64,000 bases of DNA from Laburnicola sp. R22_1 (taxonomy: Eukaryota > Ascomycota > Dothideomycetes > Pleosporales > Didymosphaeriaceae), in the NCBI GenBank assembly GCA_014281115.1, contig JACONQ010000015.1:1488001-1552000 (forward strand), in the 5' to 3' direction. The notes beneath the pieces were generated by a model, which was not told the origin of the DNA, did not search any database, and saw nothing but the letters and a program-made list of their open reading frames with translations. Of the stretch, positions 33,308-43,913 are shown in pieces. A program made the translations under genes and the position numbers. Numbering within the stretch: position 1 is the stretch's first letter; every line of letters starts with the position of its first letter.

Positions 33308-34832
33308 ATGCCAGAGTCGAAAAACAATGACCAACAGCTTGTGTATACTACCGAGATCTCGTCCGTGGGATCTCAATGCCTTGTATCAGTACAGGCCCCG
33401 GCAGGCAACGAGCCAGATATCCGGCAGGACGGAGGTGGAAGAGCTTGGTTGCAAGTCCTTGGTTGTTGGCTCCTCTTTATGAACACATGGCCAGTATTTT
33501 AGCCCTCTGTAATCCAACAGTACTGATTATTACAAGGGGGCTGACAAATTCCTTCTCGATCTTCGAAACCTACTACAACCAGGAATTCCCTCACATGTCA
33601 CACTCGAACGTCTCGTGGATCGGCTCGATGCAGCTCTTTCTAACGCTGTTCATTGGCGTATTCGCGGGGTGGTTTCTTGATAGAGGCCATCTCCGTGTGG
33701 TGCTTATAACCGGAATATTATTCGAGGTGGTTGGAATGCTAATGACGAGTTTCTGTAAGACATACTGGCAATTGCTCCTCGCTCAGGGTATATGTGTTGG
33801 TATCGGATCTGGCACACTGGCTTTTACCAGTGCAGCCATCATTCCGTTCTACTTCACGAATAGACGAATGCTAGCCGCTGGAATCGTGAGTACTGGAAGT
33901 AGCATAGGTAAGCACTCATACTTTTAGTCTAAGCTATAATCTGACTAAAGCAATCCATAGCTGGGATCATCTATCCGCTCATGATGCGTGAACTGTTTAG
34001 AGAGGTTGGATTTGGTTGGGCTGTCCGGATATTGGCTTTTGTTATGTTGGGCGGGCTTTTAGTGAGCCTCGTCTTGTTGAAACCAGATACAAAGTCGAAG
34101 AAGCGACGGCCACTATTCAAGAGCTCTTTGTTGTGTGACGTGCCTTACACACTATTCATTGTTGGTGAGTCTCCGCTCACAACAGAGTCGTTTCCCAGGT
34201 CACTGACAAAACACACAGCCTACGCTTTTATGGTTGCGGGCGTATATGTGCCGTACTTCTTCATACAGAGCTATGCTTTGGATCTTTCGATCGACGAAAG
34301 CATGACCTTCAACGTTGTCAGCATCATGAACGCAGCAACATTCTTCGGCCGTTTCCCTTACAATTACCTTGCAGATATGTACGTGTGATACTCGAACCCT
34401 GTCAAAGAAAACGTTAACATCCAACACAGTTATGGCGGAATTGCCGTCCTCGTCCCCTGCTGTTTCGCCACCTCTATCATACTTTTCCTCTGGCGCTTCG
34501 TGCACAATCTCAGCGGCCTGATAGCCATCAGCGCGACATTCTGCTTCGTCACCGGCGGTCTGGTCTCCCTCCCTGCAGTCACTATTGCCAATCTTACGCA
34601 GGATAAGTCTGAGTACGGGACGAGAATGGGAATGGGCTATACAGTCGCAGCTATCGGAGCGCTTCTTGGGACCCCGATTGCGGGAATGGCACGTAGTAGT
34701 GGTACTTCAGACGTGCTTGAGAGATGGCAGTGTGCTTGGTTTCTTGCCGGAGGGGCGCTTCTTATTGCGACGGCTCTCATGATATGGGCGCGAATTATAC
34801 GAGCTGGTACGGATGTCAGCGTCAAGATCTGA
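33308..34832 (+). CDS. MFS transporter, monocarboxylate-porter-like
   Basis: Membrane exporter/importer. Five exons are inferred: 33308-33489, 33537-33907, 33961-34164, 34219-34378 and 34430-34832, giving 439 residues with about 12 hydrophobic spans. Family features: GGGRAWLQVLGCWLLFMNTWG, then LTNSFSIFETYY, SWIGSMQLFLTLFIGVFAG with GWFLDRGHLR as the loop 2-3 signature, TFFGRFPYNYLAD, and an RMGMGYTVAAIGALLGTPI motif late in the protein. The reading frame needs the first intron to start with GC (gccagt) instead of GT, while the acceptor and branch site are normal. This could be a real GC-AG intron or a damaged donor. The intron at 34165-34218 is 54 nt, so retention keeps the frame. It may export a cluster product. 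Confidence 0.87.
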
Positions 34833-35633
34833 GCTTGCTCTTCGCGATTTTACAAACAGAAGATGGCCTAAGTTGTATTAAGTTGGGTTTTTAATCTTAC
34901 ATGCTCTATTTTAAATTAAAAGCTGAGCTGGGAGTTTACATTCGTGTAGTCAAAAAGATCAGATTGATTTTCGTGTTGCGGCAAAGACGCTAACCGAAAA
35001 TGGCCTAATAACCTGTTATCTAAGCCTATATGTAGATGGATGCTTAATCGTCACGTGATTCTAGCTGGGTTTCTGATTGGTCGATCTCAATGTGTGGAAG
35101 ATCACATGACGATTAAGCATCTGAACCTGGTGGTATGTGACAAAATCAATTCAAATCATGTGACATCGCGCACCTTTCGATGCACTATTTCCATAACCTA
35201 GAATAACCGGGAAACACACATACAACTTGCTCTAATGTAGATTATATTACCACCATTGGGAACTACAGAAAACTGTATTTGCAAGGAATGCGGCTTGTAA
35301 ACTCCTCCAGGAAGGATATATCAAGAGCCGTTCCTAGAAATACCCTCTTCGATCCTAAATATACGCACCTGTACTGTTGGTAGGATATTTTAAGAGCAGA
35401 ATCTCGCGAATGTTCATGTTTCATCAGCATGGTGTTTAGGCAATGTTGTATTTGTGGGTTGAGCTTCGACAACAAGGTGGTAAGACAACTGACATTTTCT
35501 GACATTGAACACCGATATAATTTATTAACGTAGCTCTTTCGGACAAGCTCCGAGCTAGAAAGAGAAACACCACGTCCATTCCATACTCTAATCTTCCACC
35601 ACAAACTATACCCTCAATTTCCCCTCTCAACTT
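34833..35633. other. Intergenic between convergent MFS and P450 genes
   Basis: 800 bases with a hairpin-forming inverted repeat (separate entry) and otherwise nothing recognisable. Confidence 0.5.
35040..35120. repeat. Inverted repeat, 20-bp arms
   Basis: ATGCTTAATCGTCACGTGAT (35040-35059) is repeated inverted at 35101-35120 with one mismatch, about 41 bases apart. It sits in the 3'-3' gap of convergent genes. It could be a MITE relic or a paired protein-binding site (CACGTG core in one arm). Confidence 0.8.
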
Positions 35634-37222
35634 TCAAGGTGCAGCGACCGCCAAAGGAATCCACGCGAGCGTCCCCGCAGGGCTAAACTCCACCTCCAAA
35701 GGCTCCTTCTGCCACGTCTCAAACACCAGCTGACTCGTCCACTTTGTCAAATAGCTCCCCTCCGCCATCCTAAAGTCATATCTGTAAAGCAAAATCGCCA
35801 GGAAGAGCCGCATTTCTAGTCTTGCCAGCGGTTGAGCCGGACACTCGCGCGGCCCTACGCCCCACGGTTTGTAAGCGGACATGTCGTTGTGGTTTAACGG
35901 CGAGGAAGAAGACCATTTGGAAGACTGGTCGGCGTGCGGTAGGAAGCGCTCGGGGGCGAAGGTGTCGGGTGCGGAGAAGTGGGCGGCGCTGCGGAACATC
36001 GAGTAGCATGACACTGAGACGACGGTATCTGGTGGGATGACATTGCCCGCAATGGTGGTAGGAGCACCGCCGGGTAGCTGGCGACGAAGCATATCCGGAA
36101 GCGGTGGGCAGAGACGCAGTGACTCGTCGATGACAGCGTTCAAGTATTCCAACTTGGCGGCATCGCTGGCGTTGATGGCTTTTTCGGAAGAGAAGGCTGA
36201 GCGGACTTCTTCCTGCGCGAGCTGGAGCTTGGACGGGTAGGCAAGCAGGTAGTGGAACGTGCCGGCGAAAGCTGTAGTCAAGCATTCCGATCCAGCAACG
36301 AGGCAAGAGAAGACATTCTGTTCGATTTCGTCGTCCGTGATTTTCTCACTTGGGTTCAACTTGTTGTACTCCGCAAGATGGCCTAGTAAGTCCGGGTGGC
36401 CGCTTGGTCCATTCTTGACGCGGTTTTGTAGCCGTTCGTGTCCGTCGTTGAAGATCATTTTGAGATCTTCAAACGCGGATCGGGGGGTGATGGCCATCAG
36501 TGCGTTGTTTATCCATGGGTAGTACGTTATCGCCGCAGCGATGATGACGCCTTGGAAATGCGAAAGAACGCCCATGATGGCATGGCCAGCACCAGTCTCC
36601 AGACAGCCGTACGACCTTGACCATGCCAACTCGCCGATGATGTCGAAGGTCGTAAAGTTGGACCACTTGACCATGTCTACGACCCCAGATCCTCGGTTCT
36701 TCTGTATGAGAGCATCGATGCGCTTTGTGAATTTGTCGAAGTATACGCGCACTGTAGGCTCGTACTCTTTGACAGCCTGCTCCGAAAATGCCATACCAAG
36801 TGCTTTGCGGAAACGGGCATGATCGGAGCCAATGCCGGAGATGACATTGTAAGACTCAATTCCAGGCGGACGCATACCCCACTGTGAAGGACGGATTTCA
36901 CTATCTTTTCTCAGGTAAATGTCGTCCCATGCGCGAGGGTCGTTGATATGTAGCTCATTGGGAGCCACACGGACAATCGGCCCGTACTCGTCATGGAGTG
37001 CTTTTATTCGAAATGAATTTTGACCGGTGACAAGCGTGAAGAGGTAGGGAAGTCGGGAAGCGCTCCATGCCTTCGGGCCAGGGAATCTTGCTAGAGGGTG
37101 GAAAAGGATGTTGTAAACGGCTCGTGTGAGAACATACTAATCGAGTGAGCAGGAGCCGGTCCATAGTGGATTGCAAAACATACCAGGAGGTAGGCGCCCA
37201 CTGCCTTCAGAAAAATGCCCAT
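35634..37222 (-). CDS. Cytochrome P450 monooxygenase (fungal secondary-metabolism type)
   Basis: Two minus-strand exons, 37184-37222 and 35634-37136, joined by a GTATGT...TTAG intron, give 513 residues. The membrane anchor spans the junction (MGIFLKAVGAYLL then YVLTRAVYNILFHPL), followed by FPGPKAWSASRLP and HDEYGPIVRVAPNELH. The I-helix reads LVAGSECLTTAFAGT, the K-helix ESLR (about 350), and the haem loop PWGVGPRECPAQPLA with the Cys at about 441. The haem loop departs from FxxGxRxCxG: Trp replaces the first Phe and Ala replaces the last Gly. The substrate is unknown. As the right-most oxidase of the accessory block it may tailor the same product as the tyrosinase. Confidence 0.93.
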
Positions 37223-38440
37223 GATGCTCACCGAACTACTAAAGCAAAATGGAGAGTGGCTGCAGTGCGGTTAGGTCATAGATTAAGTCTCATATTCCGC
37301 CATTGTTGATCAATACTAATTTTGCAGACAACAATCCATATAAGAAATCTCCTTCAGAGCCAAATGCAGTGCGAATATGAATGCATCTATGCTTATGTAC
37401 CGGTGTTGTGGTGACCAAGATACGTCGGACCGAGTTTGGCTGGGGACTTTCTGATTCGTCCACGAGCATCGTGGAGCATGTCGGGTCTGCAGCCCGGCGT
37501 TCGGGATTCAACCCCACAACTACAAGAAGGATTCTGACTCTTAGTTATTGAAGCGCAAGATTCTCGCACGGCAAAGTCAAGATCACATTGCTTGCGTGAG
37601 TTGAAAACAATACTTCGTCTCAATCAAGTGAATTGAAGATCCCAATATAGCATCATCCTCTGATTTTTATTTATCCGAGCAACTGCAGATGAGCTGAGTA
37701 CAAGCTCGACCAAGTAGAGGCTGCTAGCATTGTTTCTGAGCAGTTTTGGATCTGCACTGACTAGTCGAATAATACTGGTTCTAGATCTATGGCACGAGGT
37801 GCTTTCAAGTTTACGGGTGAACAGTCTTTACCTGCGAATTCCAGGCCCACGGAGATAGGATTGAAAATTTCGGAGCGGCCTTGAACTGTATGGCGCTCTA
37901 TCAAGATTCGAGGTTGTAGAGGAGTTGTCGGTGTCACATTCCCGAAGCTGTGACCCGGTCATCTGTACTCGCCGAGCCGCGTCGGGTATTCTAACACAGT
38001 AGTGATATATATGAGCGGCGGTCAAACCCAGTGATGGGATTTGTGGCGTACTGAGTACCGGGGGTGTATGCGGATAAGGTTGGTAGGTATCGAGGGATTT
38101 TGTTAGTTGTTAATCGTGCGCGCACCTGATATCCCATGTCTATGTGTTACAAAGTCAGCAACGAAACCAATGACTCTTCACCAGTAACTCCCGAATGGCT
38201 CACAAGTAGAAATTCGTCTACAATCGAGCTGTACCTGACAGGGTGCGTCCATCCACCAAAAACACGATAGGATCTATTTGGCAATCCATCTTCCAAGCCT
38301 TCTCAACCGATAGTATACTACCTAGACCACACAAGCCGCTATAACAATCAAAACCAGCACACTCCCCCACACACCAGCCCTCAAACAAAAACACCCCTCA
38401 CCCGTCCCTCAAAGCCACCCCCTCTCCTTAGCCTTACCCC
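37223..38440. other. Intergenic, no gene seen
   Basis: 1.2 kb between the P450 start and the glycine-zipper gene. Frames are short and unconvincing on both strands. This gap may mark the right border of the accessory block. Confidence 0.45.
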
Positions 38441-39262
38441 TCAACTCCTCCGCCTATCACCATACCCACTCTCATACTCCTCCCCACGCCCACCCACAAC
38501 CTCGCTCCCCGTCCTCGTCCTCTTCCCCGCATGCTTCATCCCCCCATACCCCCCCAACAACAAGCCGCCCACGGTCCCCAACCCCGGAAAAATAGCATCG
38601 CCAACCAGGCCACCCACCCCCGCGCCCAAAAACATATTCCGGCTCTTATATTCTTTATCGACGGCGCGCGCGCGCTCACGGTCAGAATCGTGGTTGTGTT
38701 TGCGCTCACGAGTGTGCGAGCGGCGGCGGTGGCGGCGGCGATGTCGCCTTTTTTTATGGTGAGGCGACGAGTCGTCGGAGGTGTGGGAGCCGTCTGAGTC
38801 GCTGTCGTACTCGTTTTGGGCTGCGAAGTGCACGCGGGGAGGTTGGGAGTGGCTTCTGGGTGGTTGTGAGGGCACGCCTAGGTGTCCGGTTTGGTGTCTT
38901 TGTGGTGGCTGTGGGTATCCTTGCGGTCGCATTTGGGGCGTGTGCGGGCGGGTCGAGTAGGATGCGGGTCTTGGGGGTGTTGAGGGATATGGTGGCAGTT
39001 GTGGTTGCAGTTGCGGAGCATGATTTTGAGGTTTCTGCTGGTACGGCTGTGGGTGGTAGCTTTGCGGTTGTGGTTGTTGGTATTGTTGTTGATGCGTAGG
39101 ATAAAGCGAGTAGGGTGGTAGTTCGTCGTTCGGATAGGGCGTAGGGTGCGGATATTGATTCGCGAATTGGTGTTGCGGTTGCGATTGGTAGGAGTTCGAT
39201 CTGTTGTGGCCGTGCATCTGCTGTGCTGCCTCACTACCCATAAAGTACTCTGCTGCTGCCAT
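38441..39262 (-). CDS. Gln/Pro-rich protein with C-terminal glycine zipper
   Basis: A single exon encodes 273 residues. The first half is a Gln/Pro/Tyr-rich low-complexity region, followed by an acidic Ser/Asp patch (EYDSDSDGSHTSDD), a strongly basic His/Arg block (KKRRHRRRHRRRSH) and then a glycine-zipper hydrophobic segment, GAGVGGLVGDAIFPGLGTVG. This layout recurs in uncharacterised ascomycete proteins; the zipper could insert into or tether to membranes. No enzymatic domain. The low-complexity half makes detailed homology unreliable. Confidence 0.8.
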   Translation of the reverse strand: MAAAEYFMGSEAAQQMHGHNRSNSYQSQPQHQFANQYPHPTPYPNDELPPYSLYPTHQQQYQQPQPQSYHPQPYQQKPQNHAPQLQPQLPPYPSTPPRPASYSTRPHTPQMRPQGYPQPPQRHQTGHLGVPSQPPRSHSQPPRVHFAAQNEYDSDSDGSHTSDDSSPHHKKRRHRRRHRRRSHTRERKHNHDSDRERARAVDKEYKSRNMFLGAGVGGLVGDAIFPGLGTVGGLLLGGYGGMKHAGKRTRTGSEVVGGRGEEYESGYGDRRRS

Positions 39263-39813
39263 CTCTTTTTAATTCTTCTGATTCCAATAAATTTCCTCGA
39301 GTCTCGGTTGTGAAGGCGAAAGCCAAGTTGCCGCCCAAAAAGGCGGAGTACGGCGCTATCAACTACCTAGGCAGCATCAGGCCCAGTCATCTCACACTTC
39401 CGGAGCACGTAATTATCCACGGCTACGTCATCAGATCATCTTGGAGATCTTGTGAGCAGTGATTTGCTCCGCATCAGGTAGACCAATGTCTTGGCTCTGC
39501 CGGTTGTTTGCCGGTTGCCGGTCTTAGCAAGCATGGCTGTGCAGCTGCAGCCTTGGCGAGCCATGAGTGGCACATTTTCTGGACAGAGGATAAGTAAGCA
39601 TGGCGATCCTATTCGACAGCCATACTCGCACGATGATAAAATAGATGTCAGTTGAAGCGTGCATTAATGTATTGCATGTACGACGTAGGGTCGAGGCGAA
39701 GAACTCCACAGGAAGCGAACCTGGCCCGGCGCCAAGTATAAAAGAAATAGGTTCGGGCGAATAATAGGTGTTCCAAAGACGTTTCTCTGGACATGTGCCG
39801 CATGCCGTAAGCG
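39263..39813. other. Intergenic, no gene seen
   Basis: About 550 bases: upstream region of the glycine-zipper gene and 3' region of the next gene. Confidence 0.4.
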
Positions 39814-41322
39814 TTACCTGGCGGCATTAAGAGGCTGAGCTTCAGCATCGTTGGGTACGCTCTGGTAACCGCCCTCGGGCATGGGCACACCCTCAACTTT
39901 CTTGACGGCCTTTCCTTCAATGTGCATCATAATGCCTCCACACCCTGCCACTATACAACCTAATGCCACGAAGAGGCCTGTAGCCCATGGCGGCCGGTCA
40001 TACCTGTTGTAGTTGTACATGAAGTAGCACAACACAACTTGGAAGAAAGTGTTCCATACGTTCATCCAAACCACAAAATCCATCTTCCAGCTTTTCGTAG
40101 GTGGAGCGCGGATGCCAGTGGGCGGCGGATCGGGTGTTTTTGCGACGGGGATGGGAACGGACGGGTCGTCGGGGTTAACCGTGGCAGCATTTGCATGCTC
40201 AGGCAAGTTCTCCGATCCGGGGAGACGAAACCAGCCGCGATGTATTCCCGCCAACCTCCTCATGCCGACCTGTTTGCGCGTCGCCCCGCCGAGCCGCCAG
40301 TATAACAGCCAGTACAGGTCGCGAAACCTCCACGGAGCTAGACCGAAACCAGTGACGCAGAAGAGCGCGTTGAGGATTTGTGAATCAATCTCGACCCATA
40401 TTCTCCTGGGAGACTGGATGTCATCGCAGGTAGGCGTGCACATTGCGGGTGCAGCGTTGCAGAGCAACAGGAAGAGCATACCGCCCCACGCTACCACGTT
40501 TAAGCCGTAAAGGGTGATGAGGAAGCCTGCCGGCGTGAGAAACCACTTCCAGAAGGCTTTCAGTCCGATAACGGTCGAGGTGGTCCACGGGAGCTTCGGA
40601 GGAGGCACGTAGCCGTTGGCGTACTATCGCGCTGTTAGTCGTGGGCAGTCACAGTCGTGGTGTCAACATACCTGCTGCGGCGCTTCCTTGGACCGTCCAT
40701 CTATACTTGGAACGTTGGAGCCATCCTTCAGTCTCTCTTTCTCAGTGCTATTACAGCTCGGCACTTCTAGGATGTCGCGGTCAGGCACCGTCTCTTTGGC
40801 AACCTCTACATTCGTGTCTTCCTCTGCCAGCGTAGGGAACGGCTCGGTAGACTGTTGAGCGCCCTGCGACCTGAGCCTGTCTGACGAACTGGACCTCGTC
40901 GCGCTGAAAGGCGGCCGGGGTTGGAATTCGTTCTCGTTGTTGACCTCCTGGCCGTTGCTCCCTATTCTTCGTAACCGCCGCTCAGTGTTTTCGCTCTGGC
41001 TTTCCCTTTGCTCTGCCTTGAACCGTTGGGGCTCCTCTTTCCATCCCGACTCGCTGTAGGAGCCTCTCCTGATATCCGTGAGGGAGGGCGCTTTCGCCGT
41101 AACGGTCCCTGTAGCGGCCCACATGCCAGGCGGTGGCGATGCCTCCATGGCCTTTACGCTCGCGGTGCGAAGTCGACCGGCGACCGAGTTAGCAGAGCCA
41201 CTGGTGGATGTGCGCGGTCGCTTTGCGGGCGGGGAGGTCGCTGCGGCACCGGGCTCTGTTTGAGGAGAATAGGGGTGTGGAAAGGGAACCGGCGTTGGTA
41301 CGTTGGCGTTTGAGGAAGCCAT
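39814..41322 (-). CDS. DUF2985-type multi-pass membrane protein
   Basis: Two exons (40672-41322 and 39814-40623; intron GTATGT...GATAG) give 486 residues. The first 220 residues are hydrophilic, Ser/Pro/Arg-rich and probably disordered. The C-terminal half carries the domain: WFLTPAGFLITLYGLNVVAW, MLFLLLCNAAPAMC, the conserved SPRRIWVEIDSQILNALFC and GLAPWRFRDLYWLL, then two more membrane spans (WMNVWNTFFQVVLCYFMYNY and a glycine-rich last helix). This corresponds to the fungal DUF2985 family, whose function is unknown. The ATG at 41322 is the first that gives a normal N-terminus; upstream in-frame sequence is not conserved-looking. Confidence 0.87.
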
Positions 41323-41894
41323 GATGGCGAATGTGAAAAAAGAAGAGGAGAAGAATATGAAGGGACCGCGCTGGCGGCTGGTGTATACGGCGCAGACTAC
41401 CGGTATACGCACGATACGCGAGTACGCGGCTCTGGCCTCTCTGACCTCCCTGGCAGCGTGGCGTACGTCAAGCCACCGGACCAAGACGTTCTAGGCGTGG
41501 CACCGCCCTTGGCAGACTCACAGTGCTGGCAGCATAACTATTAACGATGCTAGAACTCGAGCCTGGCAATAAAATAGAGAACAGGAAAGGTAGATGCATC
41601 GCACAACACTGGGGCTTCGGCTGGGCTAGGCCTGCAGCGGCGAGATTAGTCGGAGATTTTTTGGAGGCTTGGGGTGCCGGGTGCCGGGCAACTAGCAACG
41701 CAATTACCTAGGTAACAAGTGGTCATACCATTGAATCTACGTTTTCGGAGTCTCGAAAGATAGATTCATATCGTATTCTGTACTGTATACTATATTATGT
41801 TCAATTTCAATACCAGGCAATTCCCAGCTTATCATTCAGACAACTCCACCAGAAAGGGGCCAAACTACCACAAGGGCAAAGACAATGTCGTCGA
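41323..41894. other. Intergenic, no gene seen
   Basis: About 570 bases; nothing recognised. Confidence 0.4.
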
Positions 41895-42451
41895 TCAGAG
41901 CAGCGTCCAGGCAAATCCAAATGAGACCGACAAGCCCGACAGCGCTGCAACCCAACCATAGGCGCCTCCGTCGCCCTTGAATAGTGACGAAGCCGCGCCA
42001 GGTGTGGACTCTGCAGGTGCAGCGGCACCTGAAGAACTGGTGGATTGGGTTTCGCTCGGCGATGAGCCTCCAGAAGAGCTCTCGGTTGGGGTCACGGCGA
42101 CTGTGCTACCACTTGTAATGGTAGCGCTGTCGCTAATGGTAATGGGCGTCTCTCCCGCAGGAATAGACATGTCGGCCGATTCGCAAGCGTCCGTGTAGAC
42201 ACCCCGTCCCGAGCAGAAGGTGAGCTGGGGAATACTGGTAACCTCAGACGTGGGTTGAGGGGTCATGGAGAGGTCTGTCTGCGTTAGAAACACCGTCTGT
42301 GAGGGTTGCGTGTACACGACTCGGTGACAGCATGCGAAGTGGACTCACCATCAGGGATTGAGGTCTGGATAGTCACGAAGCCCTCGGTGGTCTCCTGCGC
42401 TGTTGCGCCGGCCAGCAGGAAGAAGGCGCATGCGAGAGGTGAGAAGAACAT
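41895..42451 (-). CDS. GPI-anchored Ser/Thr-rich surface protein
   Basis: Begins MFFSPLACAFFLLAGATAQ (signal peptide). The mature part is Thr/Ser-rich with one Cys pair region (FCSGRGVYTDAC), then a Ser/Gly-rich stalk and a hydrophobic C-terminus (WVAALSGLSVSFGFAWTLL), as in GPI-anchored cell-wall proteins. One intron lies at about 42290-42360, and its boundaries are uncertain. Joining SIPD to VVYTQPSQTVFL would need a 29-nt intron. A 5' site at GTGACT with the CACAG acceptor gives a normal-length intron but drops 12 codons. No named family. Confidence 0.72.
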
Positions 42452-43160
42452 TGTGATGGTGGTGGTTATGAGTGGTTGGTGGAATAGTTGGGTAGGCGCA
42501 ATACTGTGTGCTGTCGCAGTGTACATAAAGCAAGAACCAAGCGTTTATGCGCGCCGCTGGGTGCTGGCGCGGCCTGGATGGTTGTCGTGCAGTGTGATCG
42601 CTAGGGGCTTAGCGGCCCTGCCTCCTTCCTGCTAGGGATCAGCTCGACCTCGCCCCGCGCCATCGAAGGCGAGCACATCCAATGAACCATGACAGCTAAA
42701 GACAGCCACAGATCGCCCAGAACAATGAAACCGGCTATGCTCGCCGCTCCAGTATCTGTATTCTTTGTGCCGTTGCCTAGGCTGCGGACCTGCGTTTGCG
42801 TTCAGCGTGAGCACTTGGCAAGCGTTTGTTTCGAGATAAACGATTCGACTGGCCATGCATCACGATATCCAGGAAAGGCAGCCGCACTAACTATACATGG
42901 CAAGCGCGCACGACACCACGGAGCATCCTGTTTGTTGCCGAGACCAGATAGCTTCTGAATAGCATCAGGCATGTAATAGGCATATGTACAGCAATCGAAC
43001 GGTGCACATACCGTTCCCTCGTATAGAGAGCTGCTTGTTATAGGAAGTAGCCAGATGACGGCTTGGCGCAAATTTATCGAGTCATGGGCCCCGCTTGCTT
43101 CTTCCTCACAACCCACCAGATCATCACCTGCAGTCGACCGCCGCAACAGGTGCCATCGCC
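42452..43160. other. Divergent intergenic region
   Basis: About 700 bases between two divergent start codons; no gene supported. Confidence 0.4.
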
Positions 43161-43742
43161 ATGGCACGCACCGAAGACGCAATGCCCGCTATACAGCCCT
43201 CGCCGCTACAAGCCCTCGTCCAGCAAGCTGCCCTCTCCCAAACCCACGCGCCCGCTGTGCACTCCCTCGCACTCCAGATCCAGCACAATCTCCGGTATCA
43301 ACACAATTGGACCGACCTTCAAGTGCACACCCACTCACCGCTCACCAATCAAGCCCTTCCACGACCACTCCTCTCAGCTCTACCTCCGCATCGCCTCTAT
43401 ATCCATCCCGACGAGCAAATCGAGCTGCTGAAATCGGCCGACCGCGAGCGCAAGGTGAAGAAGGAGGGAGACGCCGGCGCATTAGAGGTCAAGCCAGAGC
43501 CAGAGCACGAGTGGATTCTGCCTACGCGCCTGAGCGAGAAATGGACATTACGACGGCTGGCTGAGGTTTTCGACGCCATCACTGCAGTCCCGCCAAAGCC
43601 TGAGTCTGCGACGGAAGGGAGCGGGCCTTCGACCAGCCTGTGGAGGACAACCAAGCGGGTAGTCCTGGCGACTGTCGATACGGACAGCACCGTCGTCTAT
43701 TACATCATTCAAGATGGTGTGGTGAAGCCGCGGCAGAACTGA
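43161..43742 (+). CDS. SEN15: tRNA-splicing endonuclease subunit Sen15-like
   Basis: A single exon encodes 193 residues. It starts with MARTEDAMPAIQPSPLQALVQQAA and continues with HNLRYQHNWTDLQVH and LPPHRLYIHPDEQIELL, then EHEWILPTRLSEKWTLRRLAEVFDAI and VVLATVDTDSTVVYYIIQDG, the pattern of fungal Sen15 structural subunits of the tRNA-intron endonuclease. A charged Lys/Glu insert (about 95-115) is lineage-variable. An internal ATG eight codons in is an alternative start. The gene is convergent with the UstYa gene on its right, 171 bases apart. Confidence 0.85.
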   Translation: MARTEDAMPAIQPSPLQALVQQAALSQTHAPAVHSLALQIQHNLRYQHNWTDLQVHTHSPLTNQALPRPLLSALPPHRLYIHPDEQIELLKSADRERKVKKEGDAGALEVKPEPEHEWILPTRLSEKWTLRRLAEVFDAITAVPPKPESATEGSGPSTSLWRTTKRVVLATVDTDSTVVYYIIQDGVVKPRQN

Positions 43743-43913
43743 GCATGAGTCACACTCGAAAAGGCAAAGATGAATGATCAAGGCAGCCTTCTGACAGCCG
43801 AATATCCAACGAGGATAAGACTGCATCAGATTATGAGTCTAGCAAGTACCATGATACAGTCTATTGTTAGAGCCTGTCTAACTTGGGCACTAGCATCCCC
43901 GCATGTTGGGCGA

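Noticed and set aside
38531..39099. Plus-strand Val/Ala/Arg-rich frames opposite the glycine-zipper gene
   Set aside because: Antisense of Gln/Pro- and Arg-rich codons gives such sequences by chance.
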